A DNA stretch of 64,000 bases. Source: Rhizobacter terrae. Lineage in GTDB: Bacteria > Pseudomonadota > Gammaproteobacteria > Burkholderiales > Burkholderiaceae_C. The position numbers and the translations under genes are program-made. Where the stretch lies: contig NZ_QUSW01000001.1 of assembly GCF_003852895.1 (NCBI RefSeq), positions 496,001-560,000 on the forward strand. The letters run 5' to 3'. The notes under the pieces were generated by a model. The model was not told where the DNA came from. It saw only the letters and a program-made list of their open reading frames with translations, and did not search any database. Shown here piece after piece: positions 41,582 through 52,953 of this stretch. How positions within the stretch are numbered: the first letter of the stretch is position 1; the number at the start of each line of letters is the position of its first letter.

Positions 41582-42124
41582 ATGCCATTGCTGGAACCGC
41601 TGGACGCACAGGCGCTGGACACCAGGATTTCTGAATTGCTGGCCGCCACCGCCGGAGGCTATGACCGCCACCTGGACGAAGAGATCACCGAGGTCCTTCA
41701 GCTGCTGCGCGAGCAGTTGAAGATGGACGTCATCTTCGTCTCCGAGTTCATCAACGGCCAGCGCGTCTTCAGGTTTGTCGACGGAGGCGATGCCCTCGGC
41801 ATCCACGCCGGCGTGGGTGACCCCCTGGAACAAAGCTACTGCCAGCGCGTGGTCGACGGGCGCATGTCCGAACTGGTGAAGGATGCTGCGGAGGCCGTGC
41901 GGCGAGGCGAGTTGCCGCCGACGAGCATCAAGGTCGGAGGGCACTTGAGCACCCCGGTCATCCTGCGCGACGGCCGCGTCTATGGCACGGTGTGCTGCTT
42001 CGGCAGCGTGCCGAAGAACCATCTGGTCGAAGCAGATCTGGTCCGTCTCAAGCAATGCGCAAAGCTGGTGGCGAGGAAGCTGGACATCCAGCAGCGCACG
42101 GACTTCTCACCGGCTCGGAAATAA
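41582..42124 (+). CDS. GAF domain protein
   Basis: This 180-residue protein is almost entirely one GAF domain (about 20-170). The segments QLKMDVIFVSEFINGQRVFR, DPLEQSYCQRVVDGRMSELV and GGHLSTPVILRDGRVYGTVC are typical of GAF sensors, which bind small molecules or cofactors. No output domain is attached, so it may act by protein contact; the diguanylate cyclase gene 127 bases upstream is a possible partner. GGAG precedes the ATG at 41582. The ligand is not predictable from sequence alone. Confidence 0.82.
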   Translation: MPLLEPLDAQALDTRISELLAATAGGYDRHLDEEITEVLQLLREQLKMDVIFVSEFINGQRVFRFVDGGDALGIHAGVGDPLEQSYCQRVVDGRMSELVKDAAEAVRRGELPPTSIKVGGHLSTPVILRDGRVYGTVCCFGSVPKNHLVEADLVRLKQCAKLVARKLDIQQRTDFSPARK

Positions 42125-42163
42125 TCTCGGGGCAAGCAGATGGCTGCGACGCGGAGGTTGCCG

Positions 42164-42556
42164 ATGGAATCCGATGAACGAGCTGTCCGCGAGGTGCATG
42201 CCGCCTGGATCGAAGCCGTCAACGCCGGTGACCTTGAGCGCCTGTTCGCCTTGATGTCGGACGATGTCGTCTTTGTGAATCCAGGCTTGGCGCCGTTCGG
42301 CCGCGATGGGTTCCCTGCGCGGTTCTCAAGCGCTCATCGAGAAAATCGGATCCATTGCATCAGCGAGCTGCAAGAGGTCGTGGTCGTCGGCGGCTTGGCG
42401 CACACGCTGTGCAGTGACTCGTTGTCCGTCGAGCCGCGTGCCGGTGGAGACGCCATGAAGCTGGCCGGGCATCGCCTCACGGTCTATCGCAAGCAGTCCG
42501 ATGGCCGCTGGCTTCTGGCTCGCGACGCGCACACCCTGGCGGCGGTGGAGCACTGA
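42164..42556 (+). CDS. NTF2-like (SnoaL/DUF4440) superfamily protein
   Basis: This 130-residue protein has the NTF2-like opening VREVHAAWIEAVNAGDLERL, followed by FALMSDDVVFVNPG. The C-terminal strands end with LAGHRLTVYRKQSDGRWLLARDAHT. Family members are small cone-shaped isomerases, hydrolases or ligand carriers; no catalytic assignment is possible here. The ATG at 42164 has GGAGG 6 bases upstream and is preferred over the in-frame ATG at 42140. The gene ends just before the terminator of the convergent ssrA gene. Confidence 0.8.
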   Translation: MESDERAVREVHAAWIEAVNAGDLERLFALMSDDVVFVNPGLAPFGRDGFPARFSSAHRENRIHCISELQEVVVVGGLAHTLCSDSLSVEPRAGGDAMKLAGHRLTVYRKQSDGRWLLARDAHTLAAVEH

Positions 42557-42580
42557 GGTTGCAGGAGGCGATGAGCACAT

Positions 42581-42617
42581 GAAAAACGCCGCCAGAGATA
42601 TTTCTTCTCTGGCGGCG
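42581..42617 (-). terminator. Rho-independent terminator of ssrA
   Basis: Perfect 13-base arms ACGCCGCCAGAGA (42585-42597) and TCTCTGGCGGCGT (42605-42617) enclose a 7-base loop. On the minus strand they are followed by TTTTT (rc of 42581-42585). The hairpin lies 14 bases beyond the CCA end of the tmRNA. Confidence 0.9.
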
Positions 42618-42630
42618 TCGGTCTGGGTCT

Positions 42631-43001
42631 TGGTGGAGCCGGGGGGAATCGAACCCCCGTCCGCAAGCCATCATCAGGCAGTTCTACATGCGTAGCTCTC
42701 TGATTTGGTTTTAAGAGTGGCCGCCGCGCAGGAGCACGCTGCGTTCACCCCGAGTCACTTGATTTAGCCCTGGACTGAGTGACCCAGCTCAGAGCGAGCC
42801 AATGTGTATGACTTCGCAGTCCTTGGGTTGCCCCTCAGACCCGGCCCATCGGCCAACCGTTGCGAAGCTCACCGGTATTAAGCGGCGAGGGCGTACGAAG
42901 AGTCGTTCGCAGTTACTTTGATCCAGATGGATTTACGAGGTGCCTGGCCCTCGGCATGCCCTGTTCCAACTCCGCACCCACGTCGAAGCCAAGTCGGCCC
43001 C
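42631..43001 (-). ncRNA. ssrA: Transfer-messenger RNA (tmRNA), tag ANDSSYALAA
   Basis: The mature RNA is about 371 bases and rescues stalled ribosomes with SmpB. The 5' end GGGGCCG (from 43001) pairs with CGGCTCC before ACCA-3' (42631), forming an alanine-type acceptor stem with the G3-U wobble. The T-arm GGGGGTTCGATTCCCCC is clear. The tag frame is at 42910-42878: GCG AAC GAC TCT TCG TAC GCC CTC GCC GCT TAA, encoding ANDSSYALAA after the charged Ala. The LAA end is the usual ClpXP signal. The 5' end is only 14 bases after the gph stop. Confidence 0.97.
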
Positions 43002-43012
43002 AGGAAGTCGTT

Positions 43013-43039
43013 AGTTTAGGCCAAGCCCGGAAGGTTCAA
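43013..43039 (-). promoter_or_regulatory. Candidate ssrA promoter inside the 3' end of gph
   Basis: On the minus strand TTGAAC (43039-43034) and TAAACT (43018-43013) are spaced 15 bases apart. The predicted start near 43006 is about 5 bases before the mature tmRNA end, leaving a short leader for RNase P processing. Spacing is short of ideal. Co-transcription with ubiG-gph is the alternative. Confidence 0.35.
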
Positions 43040-43684
43040 GAGATCTGCAGGCTGGCGGACGATGAATTCCGCACCCCAGGCCTCGATGGGCTCGCCCAGA
43101 CCCAGGTAGCCCCACCCTGCCACCGCCGTGGCCATGCCGGCTGCATGGCCGGCCTGCACGTCGCGCAGGTCGTCGCCCACGTAGATGCATCGCTCGGGGG
43201 CCAGGCCCACCCGGCGGGCCGCTTCCAGGAGCGGCTCGGGATGCGGCTTGGCATGCGGGGTGGTGTCGCCCGAGATGACGGCCGCGGCGCGCGGATGCAG
43301 CCCCAGCGAGCGCACGAGCGGCTCGGTGAAGCGCGAGGCCTTGTTGGTCACGATGCCCCACTTGGTGTGCCGCCGCTCCAGGGCTTCGAGCACGGGCACG
43401 ACGGCGTCGAACACGCGGGTCTGAAGGGTCATGCGCTGCTCGTAGCGGCGCAGGAAGTCGTCGCGGAGTTCGAGGAAGGACTCATGCGCCGGCCCCACGT
43501 CGAAGGCCACGCCGATCATGCCGCGCGCGCCTGCCCCCACCATGGGCCGGAAGCTCTCGTAAGGCAGCGCAGGCAGGCCGTGGGCTTCGCGCAGTTCATT
43601 GGCCGCGCCGGCGAGGTCGGGGGCGCTGTCGATGAGCGTGCCGTCCAGGTCGAACAGCACTGCTTCGAAACGGTCAAACATCAT
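43016..43684 (-). CDS. gph: Phosphoglycolate phosphatase (HAD family)
   Basis: This 222-residue HAD phosphatase hydrolyses 2-phosphoglycolate formed during DNA repair or oxygenation reactions. The three HAD motifs are present: [16 protein letters not shown] at about 9-24 with both catalytic Asp, VTNKAS in motif II, and [12 protein letters not shown] in motif IV. An alpha-helical cap lies between motifs I and II. The start ATG at 43684 overlaps the ubiG stop by four bases; a second ATG follows immediately. Adjacent ubiG-gph is a common gene pair. Substrate assignment is by family and context; other small phosphate esters are possible. Confidence 0.9.
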   Translation of the reverse strand: MMFDRFEAVLFDLDGTLIDSAPDLAGAANELREAHGLPALPYESFRPMVGAGARGMIGVAFDVGPAHESFLELRDDFLRRYEQRMTLQTRVFDAVVPVLEALERRHTKWGIVTNKASRFTEPLVRSLGLHPRAAAVISGDTTPHAKPHPEPLLEAARRVGLAPERCIYVGDDLRDVQAGHAAGMATAVAGWGYLGLGEPIEAWGAEFIVRQPADLLNLPGLA

Positions 43685-44388
43685 GTGCCCTTGCGGCAGG
43701 CCAGCAGGTAGTTGACGCTGGTATCGCCCGACAGCCAGTAACGCTGCGTGAGCGGGTTGTATTCCATGCCGCGGGTGGCCTGCAGGTCGAGGTCGGCATC
43801 GCGGCACCACTGCGCCAGCTCGCTCGGGCGGATGAAGCGGGCGTACTCGTGCGTGCCCTTGGGCAGCATCTTGAGCACATGCTCCGCGCCCACGATGGCG
43901 AAGAGGAAGGCACGGGCGTTGCGGTTGATGGTGGAGAAGAACACCCAGCCGCCCGGCTTCACGAGCGCACTGCACGCACGCACGACGGAGGCGGGTTCGG
44001 GCACGTGCTCGAGCATCTCCATGCAGGTGACGACGTCGAACTGCCCGGGTGCCTCGGCGGCCAGCACTTCGGCGGCCACTTCACGGTATTCGATGTTGGG
44101 GGTCTGCGCTTCCAGGGCATGAAGCTGCGCCACCTTGAGCGCCTTGGTCGCGAGGTCAATGCCCAGCACGTTGGCGCCGCGCCGCGCCATGGAATCCGAC
44201 AGGATGCCGCCGCCGCAGCCGATGTCCACCACGCGCTTGCCAATCAACCGGGCCTGCTGGTCGATCCAGTCCAGCCGCAAGGGGTTGATCTGGTGCAGCG
44301 GCTTGAACTCGCTTTCGGTGTCCCACCAGCGGTGCGCCAGTTCACCAAACTTGGCGAGCTCGGAGGGGTCGGCATTGAGGGTTGTCAT
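43681..44388 (-). CDS. ubiG: Ubiquinone biosynthesis O-methyltransferase
   Basis: This 235-residue SAM-dependent enzyme carries out both O-methylations of ubiquinone synthesis. The N-terminal [20 protein letters not shown] and [13 protein letters not shown] are typical of UbiG. The SAM site is [20 protein letters not shown] near residue 55, and [20 protein letters not shown] is motif [21 protein letters not shown] further marks UbiG rather than other methyltransferases. It is coupled to gph by a four-base overlap. Confidence 0.96.
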   Translation of the reverse strand: MTTLNADPSELAKFGELAHRWWDTESEFKPLHQINPLRLDWIDQQARLIGKRVVDIGCGGGILSDSMARRGANVLGIDLATKALKVAQLHALEAQTPNIEYREVAAEVLAAEAPGQFDVVTCMEMLEHVPEPASVVRACSALVKPGGWVFFSTINRNARAFLFAIVGAEHVLKMLPKGTHEYARFIRPSELAQWCRDADLDLQATRGMEYNPLTQRYWLSGDTSVNYLLACRKGT

Positions 44389-44435
44389 AGCCCTTGATGT
44401 TAACCAATGGGCCTGCCCCCACCACGAGGGCGAAG

Positions 44436-44470
44436 GCCCAAAAACAAAGCCCCGCCGGGGCGGGGCTTTG
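44436..44470 (-). terminator. Rho-independent terminator of ompA
   Basis: CAAAGCCCCGC (44445-44455) and GCGGGGCTTTG (44460-44470) form an 11-base perfect stem with a 4-base loop. Read on the minus strand the stem is followed by TTTTT (44444-44440 region). It lies about 20 bases after the ompA-type stop. Confidence 0.88.
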
Positions 44471-44490
44471 AGGCATCGGCGAAGGCCGAT

Positions 44491-45165
44491 TTACTTCTTG
44501 CTGCGGGTACCGACCACTTCGATTTCCACTCGACGGTTCTTCGAGCGGCCTTCGGCGGTCTTGTTGTCGGCGACAGGCTGCTTCTCGCCCTTGCCTTCGG
44601 TGTACACGCGGTTCTTCTCGACACCCTTGCTCGTCAGGTAGTTCTTGACGGCATCGGCGCGCTTGACCGACAGCTTCTGGTTGTAGGCGTCGTTGCCCAC
44701 CGAGTCGGTGTGGCCGACGGCGATGATGACTTCGAGGTTGATGCCGGACATCTTGCTGACGAGGTCGTCCAGCTTGGCCTTGCCTTCGGGCTTGAGCGTG
44801 TCCTTGTTGAAGTCGAAGAACGCGTCAGCGGCGAAGGTCACCTTCTCGCTCACCGGGGCCACGACGGCCGGGGGCGGCGGGGGCGGGGGCGGGGGAGCAA
44901 CCGGGGGCGGGGGCGGCGGTTCAACCGGCGGGGGCGGCGGAGGAGCCTTGGGAACGGGCTTGATGGCGCCGTCGCAATCGGGGTGAGCCGTGGCGGGCGT
45001 CCAGTTGGCATCGCGCCAGCACAGTTCGTTGGTACCGTTCTTCCAGGGAATGCCAGTGGCATTGACCCAGTTGTCAATCGTTTGCGACTGAGCGAACACA
45101 CCCGACGCCGAGGCGGCGAGCGTGGCGGATGCGAAGAGCGACGCCACCTTGTTCAGTTTCTTCAT
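44491..45165 (-). CDS. ompA: OmpA family outer membrane protein with polyproline linker
   Basis: This 224-residue protein has a signal peptide at about 1-26 (through SGVFAQ). A short N-terminal region with CWRDANW follows, then a proline linker with runs of 6, 6 and 9 prolines (about 77-110). The C-terminal peptidoglycan-binding OmpA domain (about 118-220) has FFDFNKDTLKPEGKAKLDDL, HTDSVGNDAYNQKLSVKRAD and the closing NRRVEIEV. There is no full eight-strand barrel as in E. coli OmpA, so it may be a periplasmic or peripherally held protein. The ATG at 45165 has GGAG 6-9 bases upstream. It is divergent from gyrA. Confidence 0.92.
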   Translation of the reverse strand: MKKLNKVASLFASATLAASASGVFAQSQTIDNWVNATGIPWKNGTNELCWRDANWTPATAHPDCDGAIKPVPKAPPPPPPVEPPPPPPVAPPPPPPPPPAVVAPVSEKVTFAADAFFDFNKDTLKPEGKAKLDDLVSKMSGINLEVIIAVGHTDSVGNDAYNQKLSVKRADAVKNYLTSKGVEKNRVYTEGKGEKQPVADNKTAEGRSKNRRVEIEVVGTRSKK

Positions 45166-45427
45166 GATTCTCCTCTCGAGGGAAGGTGCAGTTGTTTCTG
45201 CAAAACGTCCGAACCGGAATCGGAAAACGTTGGCACACCAATGCCCAATAGGCGCATGGTCCACCACCCGAATGATTGTGCCAGCCCAAGCCGTTTTTCC
45301 CCCTTTTGCCCCGTCGAGCATGAAGCAGTGTTGCGCATGTGCTACAACCGCGCGCACTTAGAATGTCGGGCTTCGCCTCTCCCCTCGCCACCCTTTGCGG
45401 CGGGCCTTCACGGCCCACGCCTGCCTC

Positions 45428-48066
<2,639 letters not shown>

Positions 48067-48067
<1 letters not shown>

Positions 48068-48669
48068 TGAAACGCTGGATGGCATTGGCGCTGGTTTGCT
48101 GCGCCACGGTGGCAAACGCCCAGACGCAGGGTTCGCCGGCCAAGAAGGAGCTGATCAACAAGCTGCTGACGCTGCAGCAGGCGGGTGTCGATGACCTGGC
48201 CCGCACCATCGCGCAAGGCCCGGCCATGAGCCTCGGCCAGCAGGCCATGGTGGCGCTGGAGACCGTGCCGGCCGACAAGCGCGACGCCGCAGCGAAGTCC
48301 ATTGACGCCGACCTCAAGAAGTACCTGGAGGAGACCACGCCGATCGTGAAGGAGCGCACCACCAAGCTGGCGCCGGTCGTCATCGGGCCCTTGCTGGAAG
48401 AAAAGCTCACCGAGGACGAACTCAAGCAGGTCATCGCCTGGATCGAATCGCCGGTGCGCAAGAAGTACGAAGCGCTGTCGCCGGAGATGCGCACGGGCCT
48501 GGGCCAACGCGTGCTGGCTGACCTGTCGCCGTCGCTCAACCCGAAGATCTCGGCCTTGCAGGACAAGATCGTCGGCACCCTGCGCGCCTCGGGCGCCAAG
48601 CTGCCGCCCAAGCCGGCCGCCGGCCCGGCCAGCGGCGCCAAGCCGGCCGCCAAGGCCGCCAGCAAGTAA
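48067..48669 (+). CDS. DUF2059 domain exported protein
   Basis: This 200-residue protein has a signal peptide at about 1-19 (MKRWMALALVCCATVANAQ). A helical DUF2059-type region (about 25-175) follows, with KKELINKLLTLQQAGVDDLA and EEKLTEDELKQVIAWIESPV. The tail is rich in Lys, Pro and Ala (KPAAGPASGAKPAAKAASK). Function is unknown. The ATG overlaps the gyrA stop by one base (TGATG), so it is translationally coupled to gyrA. In many relatives serC occupies the place between gyrA and pheA; here this gene does. Confidence 0.85.
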
Positions 48670-48760
48670 AGAGAACTCGCGTTGGCGATGATTCCTGCCC
48701 GTCTGCACACCGCCATGGACCGTCGCAAGCGCTTGCACATGCGAGAATTTGGCGCACGCC

Positions 48761-49867
48761 ATGGCTGAGACCACCCCCGCGACCAATCCCGCGCTGCTCG
48801 CGCTGCGAACCCAGATCGACGCGGTCGATCGCGAGCTGCTGTCCCTGCTCAATCGGCGGGCTTCGCTCGCTCAGGAAGTGGGCGAGGTAAAGAAGAAGGA
48901 AGGCTCGGTGGCCTTCCGCCCCGAACGCGAGGCGCAGGTCATCGACGGCCTGAAGGCGAAGAACCCCGGCCCGCTGCACTCCGACAGCGTGGCGCCCATC
49001 TGGCGCGAGATCATGTCGGCCTGCCGGGCGCTGGAGACGCCCACGCGCGTGGCCTACCTGGGCCCCGCCGGCACCTTCAGCGAAGAAGCTGCGCTGGGCT
49101 TCTTCGGCTCCTCGATCGTCAAGGTGCAATGCGCCAGCATCGACGAGGTGTTTCGCACCACCTCCGCGGGCGCGGCCGACTTCGGCGTCGTGCCGGTCGA
49201 GAACTCCACCGAAGGCGTGGTCGCCCGCTCGCTGGACCTGTTCCTCACCGAGCCGCTGTTCATCATCGGCGAGACGAGCTTGGCAGTACGGCAGAACCTG
49301 CTGCGCAAGGAGAACTCGCTGGCCAACGTGAGCGCGGTGTGTGCTCATCCGCAGGCGCTGGCGCAGTGCCATGGCTGGCTCAGCAACCACCTGCCCCAGG
49401 TGGAGCGCCGGCCGGTGTCCAGCAATGCCGAAGGCGCGCGCCTGGCGAGCCTGGATCCGTCCCTCGCCGCCATTGCCAGCGAGCGCGCGGCCAGCGAGTT
49501 CGGCCTGCACGTGGTGGGTCCGGCCATCCAGGACGATCCGCACAATCGCACCCGCTTCGCCATCCTCACCCACCCGCTTCGCCATCCGCAGCCCCAGGCC
49601 TCGGGCCACGACTGCACCAGCCTGGTCGTGTCGGTGACCAACCGCCCCGGCGCGGTGCACGACATGCTGGTGCCTCTCAAGCAGCACGGCGTGTCGATGA
49701 CGCGCTTCGAGTCGCGCCCCGCACGCTCGGGCCAGTGGGAGTACTACTTCTACATCGACATCCAGGGCCATCCCGACCAGCCGGCCGTGGCCACGGCCTT
49801 GAAGGAACTGCGCTCGGTCTGCGCCTTCTTCAAGGTCCTGGGCACTTACCCCATCGACGTCCACTAA
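48761..49867 (+). CDS. pheA: Bifunctional chorismate mutase / prephenate dehydratase (P-protein)
   Basis: This 368-residue enzyme converts chorismate through prephenate to phenylpyruvate. The AroQ chorismate mutase domain (about 8-90; LRTQIDAVDRELLSLLNRRA) is followed by prephenate dehydratase (about 98-275; YLGPAGTFSEEAAL, VPVENSTEGVV, NRTRFAIL). An ACT regulatory domain (about 285-368) holds the phenylalanine-binding motif ESRP. All three domains look intact, so feedback control by phenylalanine is expected. ATG 48761 was chosen over a TTG 12 bases upstream. The next gene, tyrA, starts 2 bases after the stop. Confidence 0.97.
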   Translation: MAETTPATNPALLALRTQIDAVDRELLSLLNRRASLAQEVGEVKKKEGSVAFRPEREAQVIDGLKAKNPGPLHSDSVAPIWREIMSACRALETPTRVAYLGPAGTFSEEAALGFFGSSIVKVQCASIDEVFRTTSAGAADFGVVPVENSTEGVVARSLDLFLTEPLFIIGETSLAVRQNLLRKENSLANVSAVCAHPQALAQCHGWLSNHLPQVERRPVSSNAEGARLASLDPSLAAIASERAASEFGLHVVGPAIQDDPHNRTRFAILTHPLRHPQPQASGHDCTSLVVSVTNRPGAVHDMLVPLKQHGVSMTRFESRPARSGQWEYYFYIDIQGHPDQPAVATALKELRSVCAFFKVLGTYPIDVH

Positions 49868-49869
49868 AA

Positions 49870-50754
49870 ATGTTCAACCAACTCGGCGTCATCGGTTGCG
49901 GTCTCATGGGCGGGTCGTTCGCGCTCGCGCTCAAGCGGGCCGGTCTCGTCAAGCGCGTCATCGGCTACAGCAAGTCGCCCTCCACCACCGAGAGGGCCAA
50001 GAAGCTCGGCGTGATCGACATGGCGGCCGAATCCGCCCTGCTCGCGGTGTCGGGCTCTGACATCGTGCTGGTCGCAGTGCCGGTGTCGGCCACCGAAGCG
50101 ACCTTCAAGGCCATCCGCCACCTCGTCGAACCCGGCGTGCTGTTCATGGACGTGGGTTCCACCAAGCGCGACGTGATCGACGCCGCGCGCCGCGTGCTCA
50201 AGGAGCGCGTGGCGAGCTTCGTGCCGGCCCACCCCATCGCGGGCAAGGAAGTGTCGGGCATCGGCAATGCGGATGCGGCGCTCTACACGAACCGCCAGGT
50301 CATCCTCACGCCGATCTCGCAGACCAACCCCGACCTGGTGCAGAAGGCCACCGACGTGTGGGCCGCCATCGGCTCGCAGGTGCTGCGCATGACGCCGGAG
50401 AACCACGACGCGGCCTTCGCCGCCGTGAGCCACCTGCCACACATGCTGGCCTTCGCCTACTTCAACTCGGTGGCGCGCCAGCCCGCGGGCAAGGATTTCC
50501 TCTCGCTGGCCGGCCCGGGCTTTCGCGACTTCACGCGCATCGCCGCGAGCGACCCCACCGTGTGGCGCGACATCCTCGTGTCCAACCGCGAGGAACTGCT
50601 CAAGCAGTCCATGCGCTTTCGGCACACGCTGGACGCGATGGAGCACGTCATCAAGACGGGCAACATCGAGGCGCTGGAAGACCTCATCCGCGGCGCGTCC
50701 GATGCACGCGCCGGATGGCAGATGAACGCCGGCAAGCCACCCACGAATCGTTGA
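49870..50754 (+). CDS. tyrA: Prephenate (arogenate) dehydrogenase
   Basis: This 294-residue enzyme makes 4-hydroxyphenylpyruvate or tyrosine from prephenate or arogenate with NAD(P). The dinucleotide motif [16 protein letters not shown] opens the protein. [41 protein letters not shown] and [15 protein letters not shown] follow, including the catalytic His region. It lacks a C-terminal ACT domain, so tyrosine feedback may be weak or act at the active site. It begins 2 bases after pheA and lies 46 bases before the aroA-cmk fusion. Confidence 0.95.
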   Translation: MFNQLGVIGCGLMGGSFALALKRAGLVKRVIGYSKSPSTTERAKKLGVIDMAAESALLAVSGSDIVLVAVPVSATEATFKAIRHLVEPGVLFMDVGSTKRDVIDAARRVLKERVASFVPAHPIAGKEVSGIGNADAALYTNRQVILTPISQTNPDLVQKATDVWAAIGSQVLRMTPENHDAAFAAVSHLPHMLAFAYFNSVARQPAGKDFLSLAGPGFRDFTRIAASDPTVWRDILVSNREELLKQSMRFRHTLDAMEHVIKTGNIEALEDLIRGASDARAGWQMNAGKPPTNR

Positions 50755-50800
50755 GGACGCGCTGCCGTCCTGTCCCTGCAGTTTTCGCCGCGGTTTTCAC

Positions 50801-52831
50801 ATGTACAGCACGCCCTTCCTCGATCTTCCCCCGCTGTTGAAAGCCGCCGGCACGGTGCGCCTGCCGGGCTCCAAGAGCATCTCCAACCGCGTGCTGCTGC
50901 TGGCCGGGCTGAGCGAGGGCACGACCGTCGTCCACGACCTGCTCGACTCCGACGACACCCGCGTGATGCTGGCCGCGCTGCGCGAGATGGGCTGCCAGAT
51001 TGATTCGAGCGGCGAGACGCTGCGCATCACCGGCCTGGGCGGCCGGTTGAAGAACCGCGACGCCAAGCTCTTCCTGGGCAATGCCGGCACGGCGATGCGG
51101 CCGCTCTGCGCAGCGCTCGCCGTCCTCACCGCCACGCAGGGCGGACGCTTCGACCTGAGCGGCGTGCAGCGCATGCATGAGCGACCCATCGGCGACCTGG
51201 TGGATGCGCTTCGCCAGCTCGGCTGCCGCATCGACTACCTGGGCGTGGAAGGCTACCCGCCGCTGCGCCTGTCGGCCGGCTCGGGCAGCGTGAAGACGGC
51301 CGCGCCCATCCGCGTGCGCGGCGACGTGTCCAGCCAGTTCCTCACCGCCTTGCTGCTGGCGCTACCCCTCGTCAGCGCCTCGTCGGCAGTGACCATCGAG
51401 GTCGAGGGCGAGCTGATCTCCAAGCCCTACATCGAAATCACGCTGAACCTGCTCAAGCGCTTCGGCATCGAGGTGAAGCGCGAAGGCTGGGAACGCTTCG
51501 TCATCCCGCAGGGCAGCGCGTACAAGTCGCCGGGCAGCATCCACGTAGAGGGCGATGCGTCCTCCGCGTCGTACTTCGTGGCACTGGGCGCCATTGCCGC
51601 CACCGAGGCGCCGGTGCGCATCGAGGGCGTGGGGCTGGACTCCATCCAAGGCGACATCCGCTTCTGCGAAGCCGCCCAGGCCATGGGTGCGACCGTGAAG
51701 ACCGGCCCCGGCTGGCTGGAGGTCCGGCGCGGCGCTTGGCCGCTCAAGGCCATCGAGCTGGACTGCAACCACATCCCCGATGCCGCCATGACCCTGGCCG
51801 TGATGGCCTTGTACGCCACGGGCACGACGCGGCTGACCAACATCGCCAGCTGGCGGGTGAAGGAAACGGACCGCATCGTCGCCATGGGCACCGAGCTGCG
51901 CAAGCTGGGTGCGACGGTGGTCGAGGGGCAGGACTTCATCGAAGTCACGCCGCCTGCCGAGTGGACGCCGGCGTCGATCCACACCTACGATGACCACCGG
52001 GTGGCGATGTGCTTCTCGCTGGCCGCATTCAACACCCTGGCCCCGGGCAATGCCCAAGCCGTGCCCGTGCGCATCCTCGACCCGAAATGCGTGGCCAAGA
52101 CCTTCCCGCACTACTTCGAGACCCTGTTCTCGGTGGTGGAGACGGACGACGCCCGCATCCCCGTCCTGGCGGTGGACGGTCCCAGCTCGTCGGGCAAGGG
52201 CACGGTCGCCAGCGCGGTCGCCCAGCACCTGGGCTACCACTTCCTGGACTCCGGCGCCGTCTACCGAGCCACGGCCCTGGCGGCGATGCGCGCCGGGCTG
52301 ACACCAGCCGACGAGCACGCCGTGGCCGTGGTCGCCGCCACCCTGGACCTGGCCTTCGAGGGCAAGTCCATCCGCCTCGCGGGAGAGGAAGTGGCCGAGC
52401 TGCTGCGCGACGAGGCGGTCGGCTCCCTCGCCTCGAAGATCTCCGCCCTGCCCTCGGTGCGCTCTGCCTTGCGGGAACTGCAACTGTCGTTTCGCCGCCT
52501 TCCTGGCCTGGTGGCCGATGGCCGCGACATGGGCACGGTCATCTTCCCGGGCGCGGACATGAAGGTGTTCCTCACGGCCAGCGCCGCCAAGCGGGCCGAA
52601 AGACGCCATAAGCAATTGATTTCTAAAGGAATTTCGTCTAATATCGACGATCTTCGTGCGGACCTGGAAGCGCGCGACCAGCGGGATCAAAACCGCGCCG
52701 TCGCGCCTCTCAAACCCGCCCCAGACGCGCTGCCCCTGGACAATTCGGACCTCACCATCGACGAGTCGGTGAACTGGGTCTTGAATTGCTGGGAACAACG
52801 CAGACCTTTCGGGGGTCCACAAGACGCCTGA
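50801..52831 (+). CDS. aroA-cmk: Bifunctional EPSP synthase / cytidylate kinase fusion
   Basis: This 676-residue protein joins two enzymes in one open frame. Residues 1 to about 445 are EPSP synthase (shikimate pathway), with [47 protein letters not shown] and [13 protein letters not shown]. Residues 453 to 676 are complete CMP/dCMP kinase, with [15 protein letters not shown] (P-loop), [30 protein letters not shown] and the LID/C-terminal ARDQRDQNR. The linker is only about 8 residues and contains no start codon before the P-loop, so CMK is not separately translated from there. An AT-rich promoter for rpsA lies inside the CMK part. Confidence 0.96.
   Translation: MYSTPFLDLPPLLKAAGTVRLPGSKSISNRVLLLAGLSEGTTVVHDLLDSDDTRVMLAALREMGCQIDSSGETLRITGLGGRLKNRDAKLFLGNAGTAMRPLCAALAVLTATQGGRFDLSGVQRMHERPIGDLVDALRQLGCRIDYLGVEGYPPLRLSAGSGSVKTAAPIRVRGDVSSQFLTALLLALPLVSASSAVTIEVEGELISKPYIEITLNLLKRFGIEVKREGWERFVIPQGSAYKSPGSIHVEGDASSASYFVALGAIAATEAPVRIEGVGLDSIQGDIRFCEAAQAMGATVKTGPGWLEVRRGAWPLKAIELDCNHIPDAAMTLAVMALYATGTTRLTNIASWRVKETDRIVAMGTELRKLGATVVEGQDFIEVTPPAEWTPASIHTYDDHRVAMCFSLAAFNTLAPGNAQAVPVRILDPKCVAKTFPHYFETLFSVVETDDARIPVLAVDGPSSSGKGTVASAVAQHLGYHFLDSGAVYRATALAAMRAGLTPADEHAVAVVAATLDLAFEGKSIRLAGEEVAELLRDEAVGSLASKISALPSVRSALRELQLSFRRLPGLVADGRDMGTVIFPGADMKVFLTASAAKRAERRHKQLISKGISSNIDDLRADLEARDQRDQNRAVAPLKPAPDALPLDNSDLTIDESVNWVLNCWEQRRPFGGPQDA
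52616..52644 (+). promoter_or_regulatory. Candidate rpsA promoter inside the cmk coding part
   Basis: TTGATT (52616-52621) and TAATAT (52639-52644) are spaced exactly 17 bases apart. They lie in an AT-rich island that stands out inside a GC-rich gene. Predicted start is near 52651, about 300 bases before the rpsA ATG. In E. coli rpsA also has promoters inside the preceding cmk gene, so the arrangement has precedent. Confidence 0.6.
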
Positions 52832-52953
52832 CGAGGCCGCGGTCGGAAAACCGCGAACGAGGCCCGGCACCTTCCCTTCCGCGCTGTTCCAAGCGCATCA
52901 AGGTGCCGGATCATCAACCTAACCCCGCGGCGGTAGCCGCAAAGAAAGTCCCC
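52832..52953 (+). promoter_or_regulatory. rpsA leader: three hairpins, no Shine-Dalgarno, candidate S1 autoregulation site
   Basis: Three hairpins precede the start. The first is CGCGGT/ACCGCG (52838-52843, 52850-52855) with a loop containing GGA. The second is CCGGCACCTT/AAGGTGCCGG (52864-52873, 52900-52909) with an inner stem GCGCT/AGCGC. The third is GCGGC/GCCGC (52927-52931, 52936-52940). The sequence just before the ATG (AAAGAAAGTCCCC) has no canonical Shine-Dalgarno. The layout resembles the E. coli rpsA initiation region, where S1 represses its own synthesis; that function is inferred here. Confidence 0.55.

Noticed and set aside
45331-45364. Possible gyrA promoter TTGCGC ... TAGAAT
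   Set aside because: Spacing is 22 bases and the -35 match is poor, so it was not listed as a feature.
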